Assembly: GCF_002020355.1 (NCBI RefSeq)
Contig: NZ_MPZV01000003.1
Location: forward strand, 248,001 to 312,000
Source of the DNA: Thioclava sediminum
GTDB lineage: Bacteria > Pseudomonadota > Alphaproteobacteria > Rhodobacterales > Rhodobacteraceae
Direction of reading: 5' to 3'
DNA: 64,000 nucleotides
Below, one piece after another: positions 8,397 to 18,197 of the stretch. A program made the translations under genes and the position numbers. The first letter of the stretch is position 1. Each line of letters starts with the position of its first letter. The notes under the pieces were generated by a model. It searched no databases, was not told the DNA's origin, and worked only from the letters and a program-made list of their open reading frames with translations.

Positions 8397-8459
8397 AGCG
8401 TTTCACCACCTAGATCGGCGCCCATGCGGGTTGCCATAACGCCCGAAAAATAAGACATT

Positions 8460-8474
8460 CGGATAGATCATCCG
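8460..8474. promoter_or_regulatory. CGGAT-N5-ATCCG inverted repeat upstream of the LuxR-type gene
   Basis: A perfect 5-bp inverted repeat with 5-bp spacer, 72 bp before the regulator start. It could be an autoregulatory operator. Not matched to a known box; short repeats also arise by chance. Confidence 0.25.
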
Positions 8475-8546
8475 GAGCGGAGAAAATCGCGCGCCGGAAT
8501 AGTAGTAACGATCTACGCGACCTACCGAAATGTGAGGTGAAACGCG

Positions 8547-9314
8547 ATGTTATCCTTTTGCGAGGCAGTCTTACGCGCGAAATCCGTGCAAGAGATCTGG
8601 ACGCGTCACTGCCAAGAAATGGAACGCTACGGGTTCCATCGTTTGATCTATGGCTTCACAAGTTTCCGAAAGGGCAACAATTTCGGCCACGAAGACGATT
8701 TGTTGATCCTATCGAACCACCCGAAGGAATATCTCGATATTTTTGTCGGGGAGGGAAAATACCGCAACGCCCCGATGGTTCAGTGGGCGGCGCAGAACGA
8801 CGGCCCCTGTTCGTGGCGCGTGGTGGCAGACCGTGCGATGCGGGGCGAGCTCACTCCGGGCGAAATCGAAGTCATCGAAATCAACCACCGCTTCGGAATC
8901 CGTACGGGCTACTCGATCGGCTTTTCCGATCCGCTCTCCTATGCGCGCGGTGCGATCGGCCTCGTGGGGCGGCCGGGGTTGAGCCAGGACGAGATCGACC
9001 GGATCTGGCGCGACAACGAGCGCGAATTGATGGTGATGAACAGCCTCGTACATCTGCGCATCTCCACCATGCCCTATTCCACGGGCCGCCGCCCGCTGAC
9101 GGATCGGCAACGTGAAGTGCTCGAATGGGTGGCCGAGGGGAAAACGACCGCCGATATCGCGATCATCATGGGGCTGACGCCGTCTACGGTGGAAAAGCAT
9201 CTGCGGCTTGCGCGAGAAGCGCTCGATGTCGACACCACTGCGCAGGCGGTGATGAAAGCGTCGGTGCAAAAACAGATCTTCCTCAACACTTCGCATACGG
9301 CGGCCGCACGTTAA
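8547..9314 (+). CDS. LuxR-type regulator with autoinducer-binding-like domain (solo)
   Basis: 255 residues: an N-terminal autoinducer-binding-like domain (about 15-170) and a C-terminal LuxR helix-turn-helix (about 184-245: LTDRQREVLEWVAEGKT, then the recognition region STVEKHLRLA). No luxI-like synthase gene is in the window. The position usually held by the Asp-Pro that contacts the acyl-homoserine lactone amide reads A75-P76, so a canonical AHL is doubtful, while Trp90 is kept. GAGGTG lies 7 bases before the ATG. It is set apart from the sulfur block by 150 bp and ends at a shared terminator. Confidence 0.85.
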   Translation: MLSFCEAVLRAKSVQEIWTRHCQEMERYGFHRLIYGFTSFRKGNNFGHEDDLLILSNHPKEYLDIFVGEGKYRNAPMVQWAAQNDGPCSWRVVADRAMRGELTPGEIEVIEINHRFGIRTGYSIGFSDPLSYARGAIGLVGRPGLSQDEIDRIWRDNERELMVMNSLVHLRISTMPYSTGRRPLTDRQREVLEWVAEGKTTADIAIIMGLTPSTVEKHLRLAREALDVDTTAQAVMKASVQKQIFLNTSHTAAAR

Positions 9315-9345
9315 GATCGCCGCGCAACAGTCTGCCGAATAACGA

Positions 9346-9375
9346 AAAACGCCGCCCCGATCAGGGCGGCGTTTT
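9346..9375. terminator. Bidirectional intrinsic terminator (LuxR-type gene / tsf)
   Basis: AAAACGCCGCCC (9346-9357) is the exact inverted complement of GGGCGGCGTTTT (9364-9375) around a 6-base loop. U-runs form on both strands, so it serves the convergent regulator and tsf. Confidence 0.9.
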
Positions 9376-9400
9376 CCGATTTCAAAGAAGAGGCGCGGGC

Positions 9401-10282
9401 TTAGTTGCCAGCTGCGGTCTTCGCCACTTCGGCAGCGAAATCTTCTTCTTTCTTCTCGATGCCTTCGCCGACTTCCATCCGGACGAAGCCGGTGATTTCG
9501 ACGCCAGCTTCTTTCGCAGCCTGACCGACGGTGAGGTCGGGGTTGACGACGAATTGCTGGTTCAGCAGCGTGACTTCCGCGGTGAATTTCTTCATGCGGC
9601 CTTCGATCATCTTCTCGATCACCTGCTCGGGCTTGCCCGATTCACGCGCGATGTCGATCTGAACCTGCTTTTCCTTCTCGAGGACCGCGGGGTCGAGATC
9701 GGCTTCGGACAGCGCGGCCGGGTTGGTCGCGGCGATGTGCATCGCGATCTGCTTGCCGATGCCGTTGTCGGCGCCGTTCAGCGCGACGAGCACACCGATC
9801 TTGCCCATACCGTCGGCGGCGGCGTTGTGCACGTAATGCACCAGCGTGTCGCCTTCGAGGATGTGCATGCGGCGCAGGTTCATGTTCTCGCCGATACGCG
9901 CGATGGCGTCGGTGATCACGTCTTCGACCTTCTTGCCGTTGAGATGGGCGGCTTTGACGACTTCGACATCTTCACCGGTTTCCAGCGCGACTTCCGCGAT
10001 GTCCGAGACCAGCTTCTGGAAATCAGCGTTCTTCGCGACGAAATCGGTTTCCGAGTTCATCTCGATCGCGACGCCCTTGCCGTTGTTCACGGCGACAGCG
10101 ACGAGACCTTCAGCCGCGACGCGGCCGGATTTCTTCGCGGCTTTCGCGAGGCCCTTGGTGCGCAGCCAGTCAACGGCGGCGTCCATGTCGCCATCGGTCT
10201 CGGTCAGCGCTTTTTTCGCGTCCATCATGCCTGCGCCGGTAGCTTCGCGCAGTTCCTTCACCTGAGCGGCGGTAATCGCCAT
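9401..10282 (-). CDS. tsf: Elongation factor Ts
   Basis: 293 residues. EF-Ts is the guanine-nucleotide exchange factor of EF-Tu. The N-terminal UBA-like helix pair ([19 protein letters not shown]) and the core TDFVAKN motif that contacts EF-Tu are intact. The ATG at 10282 is preceded by GGAG. It is the second gene of the conserved rpsB-tsf operon, 73 bp after rpsB, with a hairpin in the gap and a strong terminator behind it. Confidence 0.98.
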   Translation of the reverse strand: MAITAAQVKELREATGAGMMDAKKALTETDGDMDAAVDWLRTKGLAKAAKKSGRVAAEGLVAVAVNNGKGVAIEMNSETDFVAKNADFQKLVSDIAEVALETGEDVEVVKAAHLNGKKVEDVITDAIARIGENMNLRRMHILEGDTLVHYVHNAAADGMGKIGVLVALNGADNGIGKQIAMHIAATNPAALSEADLDPAVLEKEKQVQIDIARESGKPEQVIEKMIEGRMKKFTAEVTLLNQQFVVNPDLTVGQAAKEAGVEITGFVRMEVGEGIEKKEEDFAAEVAKTAAGN

Positions 10283-10308
10283 GGTCGGATCTCCTTCAAG
10301 AACTCTGC

Positions 10309-10330
10309 GAGGGCGGGATAACCCGCCCTC
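10309..10330 (-). other. Perfect hairpin in the rpsB-tsf spacer
   Basis: GAGGGCGGG (10309-10317), four-base loop, CCCGCCCTC (10322-10330). No U-run follows on the transcribed strand, so attenuation or RNA processing is more likely than full termination. It could set the S2:EF-Ts ratio. Confidence 0.5.
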
Positions 10331-10355
10331 ATGTCATCTGGGTGACGGTCGTGGC

Positions 10356-11123
10356 TTACTGAGCCTCAGCCTCGGTCAGCGCCTCTTCGACCGGGGTCTC
10401 GGTCAGGGCACCGACGTCCACGCCTGCGGCGCCCATCTGGGCCGACATGCCGTCGAGAGCCGCGCGCGAAGCGAGGTCGCAATAGAGGGCGATGGCGCGC
10501 GCCGCGTCATCGTTGCCCGGGATCACGTAATCCACGCCGTTCGGCGGGCAGTTGGTGTCGACCACGGCCACGACCGGGATGCCGAGCTTCTTGGCTTCCG
10601 CGATGGCGAGGTCTTCCTTGTTCACGTCGATCACGAACAGGAGGTCCGGCAGACCGCCCATTTCGCGGATACCGCCGAGCGACGCCTGAAGCTTCGCCTG
10701 GTCACGCTCCATGCCGAGACGCTCTTTCTTGGTCAGGCCTTCAGCGCCTTCCGCGAGCTTCTCGTCGATCTCGTTGAGACGCTTGATCGACTGGGAGACG
10801 GTCTTCCAGTTGGTCAGCGTGCCGCCGAGCCAGCGGTGGTTCATGTAATACTGTGCGCATTTCTCAGCGGCTTCAGCGATCGGGCGAGCAGCCTGACGCT
10901 TGGTGCCGACGAAGAGAACGCGGCCGTTTTTCGCAACGGTGTCGCGGATGACCTGCAGAGCCTGGTCGAGCATCGGAACGGTCTGCGTCAGATCGATGAT
11001 GTGGATGCCGTTACGCTCGCCATAGATGTACTGACCCATACGGGGGTTCCAACGCTGCGTCTGGTGGCCAAAGTGAACGCCAGCTTCCAAGAGCTGACGC
11101 AGGGAGAATTCAGGAAGCGCCAT
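10356..11123 (-). CDS. rpsB: 30S ribosomal protein S2
   Basis: 255 residues. The S2 signatures are present ([17 protein letters not shown] at the N-terminus; [17 protein letters not shown] near residue 190). S2 completes the small subunit and recruits S1. Start set at the ATG at 11123, preceded by AAAGGA; a TTG two codons upstream is not needed. The C-terminus has an acidic Ala/Glu-rich tail usual in Rhodobacterales. About 110 bases of leader separate it from its predicted promoter, room for S2 autoregulation as known in other bacteria. Confidence 0.98.
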   Translation of the reverse strand: MALPEFSLRQLLEAGVHFGHQTQRWNPRMGQYIYGERNGIHIIDLTQTVPMLDQALQVIRDTVAKNGRVLFVGTKRQAARPIAEAAEKCAQYYMNHRWLGGTLTNWKTVSQSIKRLNEIDEKLAEGAEGLTKKERLGMERDQAKLQASLGGIREMGGLPDLLFVIDVNKEDLAIAEAKKLGIPVVAVVDTNCPPNGVDYVIPGNDDAARAIALYCDLASRAALDGMSAQMGAAGVDVGALTETPVEEALTEAEAQ

Positions 11124-11239
11124 GTCCAATTCCTTTTCCGGTTTGCGCCTGAGCGGAGGGTCTCAGGGCAGATGCCCCAACCGGTGGACCTTTGAGGATG
11201 TCTCCCCCATCGGCCCGCCTCCGCCTGTGAAGTGCGCGC

Positions 11240-11268
11240 GATATAGACCCATCGCGCAGGCTTGGCAA
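11240..11268 (-). promoter_or_regulatory. Predicted sigma-70 promoter of rpsB-tsf
   Basis: On the minus strand TTGCCA (11268-11263) and TATATC (11245-11240) are 17 bp apart. The predicted start gives a 5' leader of about 110 bases before rpsB. Confidence 0.7.
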
Positions 11269-11315
11269 CCCCTACCGATCACGGGCGTCCCCGGGAAAAC
11301 CAAGGCGCGACTGCT

Positions 11316-11440
11316 TCGGCTTGGTGAAAATATCCCGGGGGTGAGGCGGGTTCAGCGGCCTTCCTGTGGAAGGACGCCCGCCGAACGCCCGACGCGTAAG
11401 CGGAGGGCCGGCGAAGTCAGCGAAGAGGGGCAGCGCCCCT
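11316..11440. repeat. Dispersed intergenic repeat, copy 1 (CTTGG-n-AAAATATCC with GC-rich hairpin)
   Basis: The core CTTGGTGAAAATATCCCGGG at ~11320-11340 is followed by GC-rich sequence ending in GGGGCAGCGCCCC (11427-11439), a near-palindrome. Similar cores occur near 16185, 39163 and 58465. The 329-base rpsB-hflX gap holds this element and the rpsB promoter; no gene was seen in it. Confidence 0.6.
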
Positions 11441-11458
11441 GCCCCGGTCGACCTGCCC

Positions 11459-12745
11459 TTACAGCGCCCGGAACCGGTTGCGCTGGCTGCCGGTCCATTC
11501 GACCTCGAAGGTCCAGCCCTCTTCGGTCTGGGTCTCGCCGCGGATCACGTTCTGCTCGTGCAGCCAGGCGCGCTTGCGTCCATCCGCGAAACGCAGCGTG
11601 ATTTCTTCGTGGTAGCGTTCTTCCGAGAGCTTCTCGTCGATCGCCGTCAGAAGCGCGTCGAGCCCGTCGCCGGTCAGCGCCGAGATCGCCTGCAGATCGG
11701 GCTCGCGGGCCTCCTGCACCATCAGCGCGCGGCGCTGATCGGGCGGGACGGCGTCCATCTTGTTCCAGACCTCGATCAGCGGCACTTCCTTGGCGACGCC
11801 CAGCTTGGCGAGAATGTCGTTCACATCCTCCGCCTGTTCTTCGGTCTCGGGATGCGAGATGTCGCGGACATGCAAGATCAGATCGGCTTCCAGCACCTCT
11901 TCCAGCGTCGCACGGAAGGCCGCGACAAGCTGCGTCGGCAGGTCCGAGATGAAGCCCACCGTGTCGGACAGGATCACCTTGCGCCCGGTCGGCAGTTCCA
12001 ACCCGCGCATCGTCGGGTCGAGCGTGGCGAAGAGCATATCCTTCGCCAGCACTTCCGCCCCGGTCACGCGGTTGAACAGCGTGGATTTCCCGGCATTGGT
12101 GTAGCCCACCAGCGCCACGATCGGGAACGGCACCTTGCGGCGCGCGGCGCGATGCAGCTCGCGGGTCTTCACGACCTTCGCAAGCTGACGGCGCAGGCGC
12201 ACGATCTGCTCGTCGATGGCGCGGCGGTCGGCCTCGATCTGGGTCTCGCCGGGGCCGCCGACGAAGCCAAGCCCGCCGCGCTGACGTTCGAGGTGGGTCC
12301 AAGCCCGCACCAGCCGCGTGCGCTGATAGCTGAGCGCGGCCAGCTCCACCTGCAGCACACCTTCACGGGTGCGCGCACGGTCGGCGAAAATCTCGAGGAT
12401 CAGCCCGGTCCGGTCGAGGAGCTTCACCCCCCATTCCTTCTCGAGGTTGCGCTGCTGCACGGGCGTCACCGGCCCGTCGATGAACACGAGGTCGATCTCG
12501 TTCGCTTCCAGCCGCGCCTTGATCTCGGCGAGCTTCCCCTGACCGAACAGCTTGCCCGGCTCGGGCTTGCGCAGCTTCACGATCTCCTCGCCGATGACCT
12601 GCAGATGCGGCAGGGCCGCGGCCAGCGAGACCGCTTCGGACAGCGCGAATTGGGGCAAGTGCCGTTGGCCCTCTCGCGACGGAATGTCGGGATGGATCAC
12701 GTAGGCCCGCGTGTCGGGCGTCTCGGTAGAGGTCGTTTCGCTCAA
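11459..12745 (-). CDS. hflX: Ribosome-associated GTPase HflX
   Basis: 428 residues. An N-terminal HflX-specific nucleotide-binding domain (glycine-rich LFGQGKLAEIK), a coiled linker, then a G domain with G1 GYTNAGKST, G3 DTVGF and G4 NKMD. HflX rescues stalled or heat-damaged 70S ribosomes. No ATG lies near the conserved N-terminus, so a TTG at 12745 is the likely start; it stands 33 bp after hfq, in the classic hfq-hflX pair. The codon choice may keep expression low. Confidence 0.93.
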   Translation of the reverse strand: MSETTSTETPDTRAYVIHPDIPSREGQRHLPQFALSEAVSLAAALPHLQVIGEEIVKLRKPEPGKLFGQGKLAEIKARLEANEIDLVFIDGPVTPVQQRNLEKEWGVKLLDRTGLILEIFADRARTREGVLQVELAALSYQRTRLVRAWTHLERQRGGLGFVGGPGETQIEADRRAIDEQIVRLRRQLAKVVKTRELHRAARRKVPFPIVALVGYTNAGKSTLFNRVTGAEVLAKDMLFATLDPTMRGLELPTGRKVILSDTVGFISDLPTQLVAAFRATLEEVLEADLILHVRDISHPETEEQAEDVNDILAKLGVAKEVPLIEVWNKMDAVPPDQRRALMVQEAREPDLQAISALTGDGLDALLTAIDEKLSEERYHEEITLRFADGRKRAWLHEQNVIRGETQTEEGWTFEVEWTGSQRNRFRAL

Positions 12746-12778
12746 GATATGTATCGCTAAAGCCGCGTGCCGCGACGC

Positions 12779-13012
12779 TTAGTCGTCGCCTTCGTAAAGC
12801 GAAATAGGCTGTCCCGGCATGATCGTCGAGATCGCGTGCTTGTAGACAAGCTGAGACTGCCCATCGCGGCGCAGAAGCACGCAGAAATTGTCAAACCAGG
12901 TGATGACACCTTGCAGCTTCACCCCGTTGATCAGGAATATCGTGACCGGAACCTTCGTTTTGCGAACGTGATTGAGGAATGCGTCCTGCAGGTTCTGTCT
13001 ATCGCCAGCCAT
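12779..13012 (-). CDS. hfq: RNA chaperone Hfq
   Basis: 77 residues, the short alphaproteobacterial form. The Sm1 motif ([15 protein letters not shown]) and Sm2 motif (VYKHAISTI) are intact, and the proximal-face NLQDAFL is present. Hfq is a hexamer that pairs small RNAs with mRNAs. Start set at the ATG opening MAGDRQN; the frame runs 54 codons further upstream but that stretch has no Hfq character. It heads the pair with hflX. Confidence 0.97.
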   Translation of the reverse strand: MAGDRQNLQDAFLNHVRKTKVPVTIFLINGVKLQGVITWFDNFCVLLRRDGQSQLVYKHAISTIMPGQPISLYEGDD

Positions 13013-13161
13013 ATTGTTCTTGCCCTTGTTCGTGTCTCGCGTCCGGGCGCCTGCGTCAAAGACACCCATTTGATTCAAGTATGCAGTGCAGAGCGGGAGA
13101 TTCCAGCCCAAAAAACAGTTTGTTAGGCCCTGAGCCAGAATTTGCGTATCGAATCCGGGAT

Positions 13162-14685
13162 TCAGGAGCGCCAAAACTCGGGGTTGAAGAGCGCGATGAT
13201 GGCCAGCGTCTCAAGCCGCCCAAGCACCATGGCGAAGGCGAATATGGCCTTGATGGGCTCGCTCAGATGGGCCCAGCTCAGCGGCACATCCGCCGCGATC
13301 CCCGCCAGCGGACCGGTATTCGACAGCGCCGCGATCGTCAGAATCGTCGCCGGTTCGAAAGACAGGCCGAACAGCGAGACCGCCATCATCACCCCGCCGA
13401 TCGAGATCGCGAACAGCATGAACACGATCCAGCTGATATAAGCGCCCTCCCGGCGCAACCGGCGCGCCATCATGCCGCCGCCCGCGATGGAGTTCGGGTA
13501 GATCAGCTTGTCGAGTTCGCGCTCGCCGTGGCGCAGCAGGGCATAAACCCGCAGCAGCCGCACGCCGCCCGCCGTCGTCGCGACCCCGCCGCCGATGATC
13601 GCAAGCCCCGCGAGGATCAGGCCCGGCGTGCCCAGGCCCGACCAGTCGCGCGCGTCATGCCACGCCGACGATTCGAAGCCGGTGGTGGTCAGGAAGGACA
13701 GCGAGGTGAAGAGCGAGCCCCAGATCGATTTGAAGATCGCGCCGAAATCGCCCGGCGTGCGCACTTCCAGCGCCGCGACCCAGTGACGGATGAACAGAAA
13801 CAGCGGCACGAGGATGACCAACGCCGCAGCCAGACGCAGTTCGGGATCGTCGATCAGCTTCGGCGAGGCGCGCAGCTCGCCCCCGCCCGGCCAGAGCCTG
13901 CGCGACAGCGCGGGAAGGAAGAACACGAAGATCACCATCTCGCCCGCCATGCCGGAGCGCGCATTGGCCATCCCGCCCACCGGTGAGATCCCCGAGGTAG
14001 ACAGCGTGGACATCGCATGGATCAGCGCCGTCAGCGACCGATCCCCCGCCATCAGCAGACAGACCCACAAGAGCACCGTCAGCCCGGTATAGATCGGCGC
14101 GAGCGACACCGCGTAATGGGCGATGCGCTCTGACATCTCCGCCCCGCCATCGGCTGCCGGGGCCGCGGCGGCCGGCGCGCCCGAGGGACCGCCCGAGAAG
14201 AACACCTCGAACCCACCCAGCCGCATCGGTGCGAGCACCGCGATCGCCATCACGAGGATGAAGAAACCGCCCATCCACGCGACCAACCCGCGCCACAGAT
14301 GGACCGACCCGACCAGCCGGGTGGGCTCGTAGAGCGTGCCGCCCGTGGTCGTGAAGGCCGAAACCATCTCCCACCAGCTGTTGAAGAATGAGGTGTCGCG
14401 CACCGCGACATAGAAGGGCACCGCCAGCATCAGCGGCAGCACGGTGAAGGCGGCGAGCATGATCAAAAGGCTCGCCCGCCCCGCGCGCGCAGGCCGCGGG
14501 TTCGACCCGTTGGCCAGACCGATCAGGGCCGTCGCGAAGATGAACAGCGTGGCGGAATAGAAAAACGCCCGCGCCGTGTGGTGATGGTGGGTCAAAAGCG
14601 CATGGATCGCGGGCACATACATCGCCAGCGCGGAGACTCCCATCAGGAGGATCGGCAGCGGCAAGGCCTTGATCATGCGTTCCAT
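13162..14685 (-). CDS. trkH: Trk-type potassium channel/transport subunit TrkH
   Basis: 507 residues with about 10 to 12 transmembrane segments. The four pore loops are seen with their central glycines: [21 protein letters not shown] and SNTGPLAG. TrkH conducts potassium into the cell under control of cytoplasmic TrkA, whose gene ends 13 bp upstream. Start chosen at the ATG opening MERMIK, with AAGGGCGGG before it; an upstream frame extension overlaps trkA. A His-run (LLTHHHHT) lies in the first periplasmic loop. Confidence 0.93.
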   Translation of the reverse strand: MERMIKALPLPILLMGVSALAMYVPAIHALLTHHHHTARAFFYSATLFIFATALIGLANGSNPRPARAGRASLLIMLAAFTVLPLMLAVPFYVAVRDTSFFNSWWEMVSAFTTTGGTLYEPTRLVGSVHLWRGLVAWMGGFFILVMAIAVLAPMRLGGFEVFFSGGPSGAPAAAAPAADGGAEMSERIAHYAVSLAPIYTGLTVLLWVCLLMAGDRSLTALIHAMSTLSTSGISPVGGMANARSGMAGEMVIFVFFLPALSRRLWPGGGELRASPKLIDDPELRLAAALVILVPLFLFIRHWVAALEVRTPGDFGAIFKSIWGSLFTSLSFLTTTGFESSAWHDARDWSGLGTPGLILAGLAIIGGGVATTAGGVRLLRVYALLRHGERELDKLIYPNSIAGGGMMARRLRREGAYISWIVFMLFAISIGGVMMAVSLFGLSFEPATILTIAALSNTGPLAGIAADVPLSWAHLSEPIKAIFAFAMVLGRLETLAIIALFNPEFWRS

Positions 14686-14698
14686 CGGGGACCCGCCC

Positions 14699-16075
14699 TT
14701 AGAAGAAGTCGATGGAGACCTGCAACAGGCGCTCCACTTCGGGCACATCGGAGGTCAGCGCGAACAGGACCACGATATCGCCTTCTTCGATGCGGGTATT
14801 GCCGGTGGGTTTGACGATCTTGTCGCCCTTGCGGATCGCACCGATCAGCACGCCTTCGGGGAAATCGACATCGCGCACCGCCTTGCCCGACATCGGCGAC
14901 GTGCCCATCACCTGAGCCTCGATCGCCTCGCCCTCGGCATCCCCGATCGAGTAGATCGCGCGCACCCGGCCGTGCCGGATATGGCGCAGGATCGACGATA
15001 CGGTCGTCGCGCGCGGGTTGATATAGGCGTCGATATCGAGCGCCGACAGCAACGGCGCCAGCGTCGGATCGTTGATCAGACAGATCGCCATCCGGCAGCC
15101 CGCCTGCTTGGCGCGCACCGAGACGAGGATGTTGGTCTTGTCGTCATCGGTGATCGCCAGGACCGCATCGGCGGTGGCGATATTCGCCTCCTCCAGCAGC
15201 TCCGAGCTCATCCCGTCGCCATTGAGCACGATGGTCCGGTCCAGTGCATCGGCGGCCTTCTCGGCCTGCGCGCGCGAGCGTTCGATGATCTTGGCGCGCA
15301 CCCGCTCGGTCCGCGCTTCGAGCGCCTTGGCCACGCTGAGACCCACATTCCCGCCGCCGATGATGACGATGCGTTCCTGCTTCTGCGTCGACTTGCCGAA
15401 GATATCGAGCGTCCGGTTCACGTCCTCGACATGGGCAAAGACATAGATCTGATCGCCCGCGAAAAGCTGATCGCCCGGCTCGGGCGCAAACAGCCGCCCC
15501 TCACGGCGAATGCCGACCACGACCGCGCGCAGCGTCGAGAACAGATCGGTCAGCTGCCGCAGCGGCGTGTCGAGCACCGGGCAATCCGCATCGAGCTCGA
15601 TCCCCAGCAGCTGCAACTGCTCGTCGAGGAAGCTCTCCGTGTCGAAGGTCGAGGGCGCCGCCAGGCGGCGCAGCGCCGCCTCGGCCACCTCGCGCTCAGG
15701 CGAGATGATTACATCGATCGGCAGGTGATCGCGGCGGTAGAGATCGGAATATTGCGGTTGCAGATAGCTTTGCGCCCGGATGCGGGCGATCTTGCGCGTG
15801 ATCCCGAAGACCGACATCGCGACCTGACAGGTCACCATATTGACCTCGTCGGAATGGGTCGCGGCGATCATCAGATCGCAGTCGCGCGCCCCGGCCTGCT
15901 CGAGAATATCCGGATGCGAGGCGAACCCCACCACACCCTGAACGTCGAGCGTATCGGCCGCGCGCCGCACGAGTTCCGGATTGGAATCGACCACCGTGAC
16001 GTCGTTGCGCTCGCCCGCCAGATGGCGCGCGATCTGCCAACCGACCTGACCCGCACCGCAGATGATGACCTTCAT
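14699..16075 (-). CDS. trkA: Trk system potassium uptake protein TrkA
   Basis: 458 residues made of two RCK units: each has a Rossmann NAD-binding half (GAGQVGWQIA at the N-terminus, GGGNVGLSVA near residue 240) and a TrkA-C domain. TrkA forms a ring under TrkH and gates it by nucleotide binding. The ATG at 16075 is the first codon of the conserved sequence. The gene is first of the trkA-trkH pair. Confidence 0.96.
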   Translation of the reverse strand: MKVIICGAGQVGWQIARHLAGERNDVTVVDSNPELVRRAADTLDVQGVVGFASHPDILEQAGARDCDLMIAATHSDEVNMVTCQVAMSVFGITRKIARIRAQSYLQPQYSDLYRRDHLPIDVIISPEREVAEAALRRLAAPSTFDTESFLDEQLQLLGIELDADCPVLDTPLRQLTDLFSTLRAVVVGIRREGRLFAPEPGDQLFAGDQIYVFAHVEDVNRTLDIFGKSTQKQERIVIIGGGNVGLSVAKALEARTERVRAKIIERSRAQAEKAADALDRTIVLNGDGMSSELLEEANIATADAVLAITDDDKTNILVSVRAKQAGCRMAICLINDPTLAPLLSALDIDAYINPRATTVSSILRHIRHGRVRAIYSIGDAEGEAIEAQVMGTSPMSGKAVRDVDFPEGVLIGAIRKGDKIVKPTGNTRIEEGDIVVLFALTSDVPEVERLLQVSIDFF

Positions 16076-16177
16076 GGCAAGTGCCTCCGCGCCTCACTTG
16101 GCCCCTATCTAGGCCGCGTTGCCGGGGGTGGTCAAATGGCAAACGTGCAAGGCGCACGTCGCGGCGAAAACCTAAGC

Positions 16178-16286
16178 CCCTTCCTCTTGGGTAAAATATC
16201 CCGGGGGGCTCCCGAAGGGAGCGGGGGCAGCGCCCCCTCTTTCTCTATTTACTGTCGCCCTACGGCAACGGGGGCAGCGCCCCCTG
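16178..16286. repeat. Dispersed intergenic repeat, copy 2, with two GGGGGCAGCGCCCCC palindromes
   Basis: The core CTTGGGTAAAATATCCCGGG (~16186-16205) is followed by two exact copies of the palindrome GGGGGCAGCGCCCCC (16223-16237 and 16270-16284). It fills the potA-trkA gap on the 3' side of the ABC operon and could act as its transcript end. Confidence 0.65.
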
Positions 16287-16292
16287 TCCGGT

Positions 16293-17384
16293 TCACCGGA
16301 ACAGCACCAGCGCCCCGGGCGACCATGCGACGCGGGTGCGTGTGCCGACCTCCAGCACGGGCCGTCCGAAGACGTTGCGCATCGAAATGCGGACCGGCTT
16401 TTCGGTACCGTCGAGCCGCACATCGTAATAGGTCATGTCGCCGTAATAGACGACCTCGTCGATCGTGCCGGGTGCTTCGCGATCCGAGGCCTGTTGACCT
16501 TCGTAAAGAAGCGTTAGGGTTTCCGGCCGGAAGCCCACCGCCGCACCATCACCAGCAGGCGCGCTCGAAATCTGGCCCGGCGCGACTTCGAGCCGACCGA
16601 GTCCTGCGACCTCGGCCGTGACCGCGTCGCCCGGCCCGTCCGTCACCGAGGCGGGCAGGAAGTTCATCACCCCGATGAAATCGGCCACGCGGCGCGAATT
16701 CGGGCGACCATAGAGCACTTCGGGATCGGCGAGCTGGGCGATCTCGCCCTCGAACATCACCGCGATCCGGTCCGACATGACCAGCGCCTCTTCCTGATCG
16801 TGGGTCACCAGAACGAAGGTGATGCCGACCTCGCGCTGCAGCTTGATCAGCTCGACCTGCATCTGCTCGCGGATCTTGCGGTCGAGCGCGGAAAGCGGCT
16901 CATCGAGCAGCAAAACCTTAGGCTTAAGGATCAGCGCACGGGCCAGTGCCACACGCTGCCGCTGCCCGCCCGAGAGCGCATGAGCCGCGCGGGCGCCATA
17001 GCCGGAAAGCCCCACCATCTCGAGCGATTCCTCGACCAGCTTGGCTTTCTCCGATTTCGAGCGCGGATCGCGGCGCAGGCCGAAGCCTACATTCTCTGCC
17101 ACGCTTAGGTGCGGGAAGATCGCGTAGGACTGGAACACCATGTTGGTGGGCCGCTTGTTCGGCGGCACGCCCACCATCGTCTTGCCGTCGATCAGCACCG
17201 CGCCTGAGGAAATCTCCTCGAACCCCGCGATGGTGCGCAGAAGCGTGGTCTTGCCACAGCCCGACGGACCGAGGAGCGAGAAGAACTCACCCGCGCGGAT
17301 CTCGGCGGTGATGCCGCGCAGCGCGTGATAATCGCCGTAATATTTATGAACGTCCTGAAAGGCGATCATCGGTTTATCGGTCAC
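16293..17384 (-). CDS. potA: ABC transporter ATP-binding protein, polyamine type
   Basis: 363 residues. Walker A is GPSGCGKTT, the signature LSGGQRQR, Walker B VLLLDEP, the H-loop VTHDQ; residues ~280-360 form the C-terminal TOBE domain of the spermidine/putrescine class. It powers the two permeases encoded upstream. The GTG at 17384 overlaps the potC stop as GTGA and has GGAGG six bases before it, which settles the start. The actual substrate may be a polyamine, opine-like compound or related cation. Confidence 0.85.
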   Translation of the reverse strand: MTDKPMIAFQDVHKYYGDYHALRGITAEIRAGEFFSLLGPSGCGKTTLLRTIAGFEEISSGAVLIDGKTMVGVPPNKRPTNMVFQSYAIFPHLSVAENVGFGLRRDPRSKSEKAKLVEESLEMVGLSGYGARAAHALSGGQRQRVALARALILKPKVLLLDEPLSALDRKIREQMQVELIKLQREVGITFVLVTHDQEEALVMSDRIAVMFEGEIAQLADPEVLYGRPNSRRVADFIGVMNFLPASVTDGPGDAVTAEVAGLGRLEVAPGQISSAPAGDGAAVGFRPETLTLLYEGQQASDREAPGTIDEVVYYGDMTYYDVRLDGTEKPVRISMRNVFGRPVLEVGTRTRVAWSPGALVLFR

Positions 17385-18190
17385 AGGAAACCTCCGGTAT
17401 CCTTGGCGCCGGTCCGTTTGACCCCGCGCCGACGGAAGAATTCGGCCACGCTCAGAAGCAGGATCGAGGCCGCGACGAGGCAGGTGCCAAGCGCCATGAT
17501 GACCGGGATCGCCGACGGGAAACGCAGCTGGGAAAAGATATAGGTGGGCAGCGTGGGCTGGTTGCCCGCGAGGAAGAAGGCCACGATGAACTCGTCGAGC
17601 GAGATCGTGAAGGAAATCAGGAAGGCCGAGATGATACCGGGCATCACCAGCGGCAGAACGATCAGCCGGAAGGTCGACATCCGCGTCTCGCCAAGATCGA
17701 CCGCCGCCTCTTCCAGCGACTGATCGAGCGTCGCGAAGGCCGTTTGCAGCACCGCGATCGCATAGGGCAGCGAGATGATCACATGGCCCAAAATCACCGT
17801 CGCGATCGACAGGTTCACCTTCAACACTTCGAGCATCACCAGAAGCAGCGACATCCCCATCAGAATATCGGGCAGCACCATCGGCAGCAGGATCAGCCCC
17901 ATGATCCCACCCTTGCCCTTGAAGCGATAGCGCGTCGAGGCGCGGGCGGCGAAAATCGCAAGGATCGTGGCGCCGGCGGACGAAGTCAGCGCGATGATCA
18001 GCGAATTCGACAGCGCGTGGCGCAGCGTGTCGTTCTCGGCCATCTTCGCGAACCAGTCGGTCGTGAAGCCCTTCAGCGGAAAGGCGATGATCGTGCCGTC
18101 ATTGAAGGCGAATAGCGGCAGCAGGAAAATCGGCGCGTAGAGGAAGATCAGGTAGGCGATCGCATAGATCTTGAGGGACGGGATTTTCAT
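17381..18190 (-). CDS. potC: ABC transporter permease, PotC type
   Basis: 269 residues, six transmembrane segments, and the EAA loop (EAAVDLGETRMSTF) that docks on the ATPase. Start set at the ATG at 18190 with GGAAAG about 10 bases before; the TTG at 18208 would overlap potB by 11 bp and is less likely. It is the inner gene of a three-gene operon potB-potC-potA. Confidence 0.85.
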   Translation of the reverse strand: MKIPSLKIYAIAYLIFLYAPIFLLPLFAFNDGTIIAFPLKGFTTDWFAKMAENDTLRHALSNSLIIALTSSAGATILAIFAARASTRYRFKGKGGIMGLILLPMVLPDILMGMSLLLVMLEVLKVNLSIATVILGHVIISLPYAIAVLQTAFATLDQSLEEAAVDLGETRMSTFRLIVLPLVMPGIISAFLISFTISLDEFIVAFFLAGNQPTLPTYIFSQLRFPSAIPVIMALGTCLVAASILLLSVAEFFRRRGVKRTGAKDTGGFL

Positions 18191-18197
18191 GCGCGGC

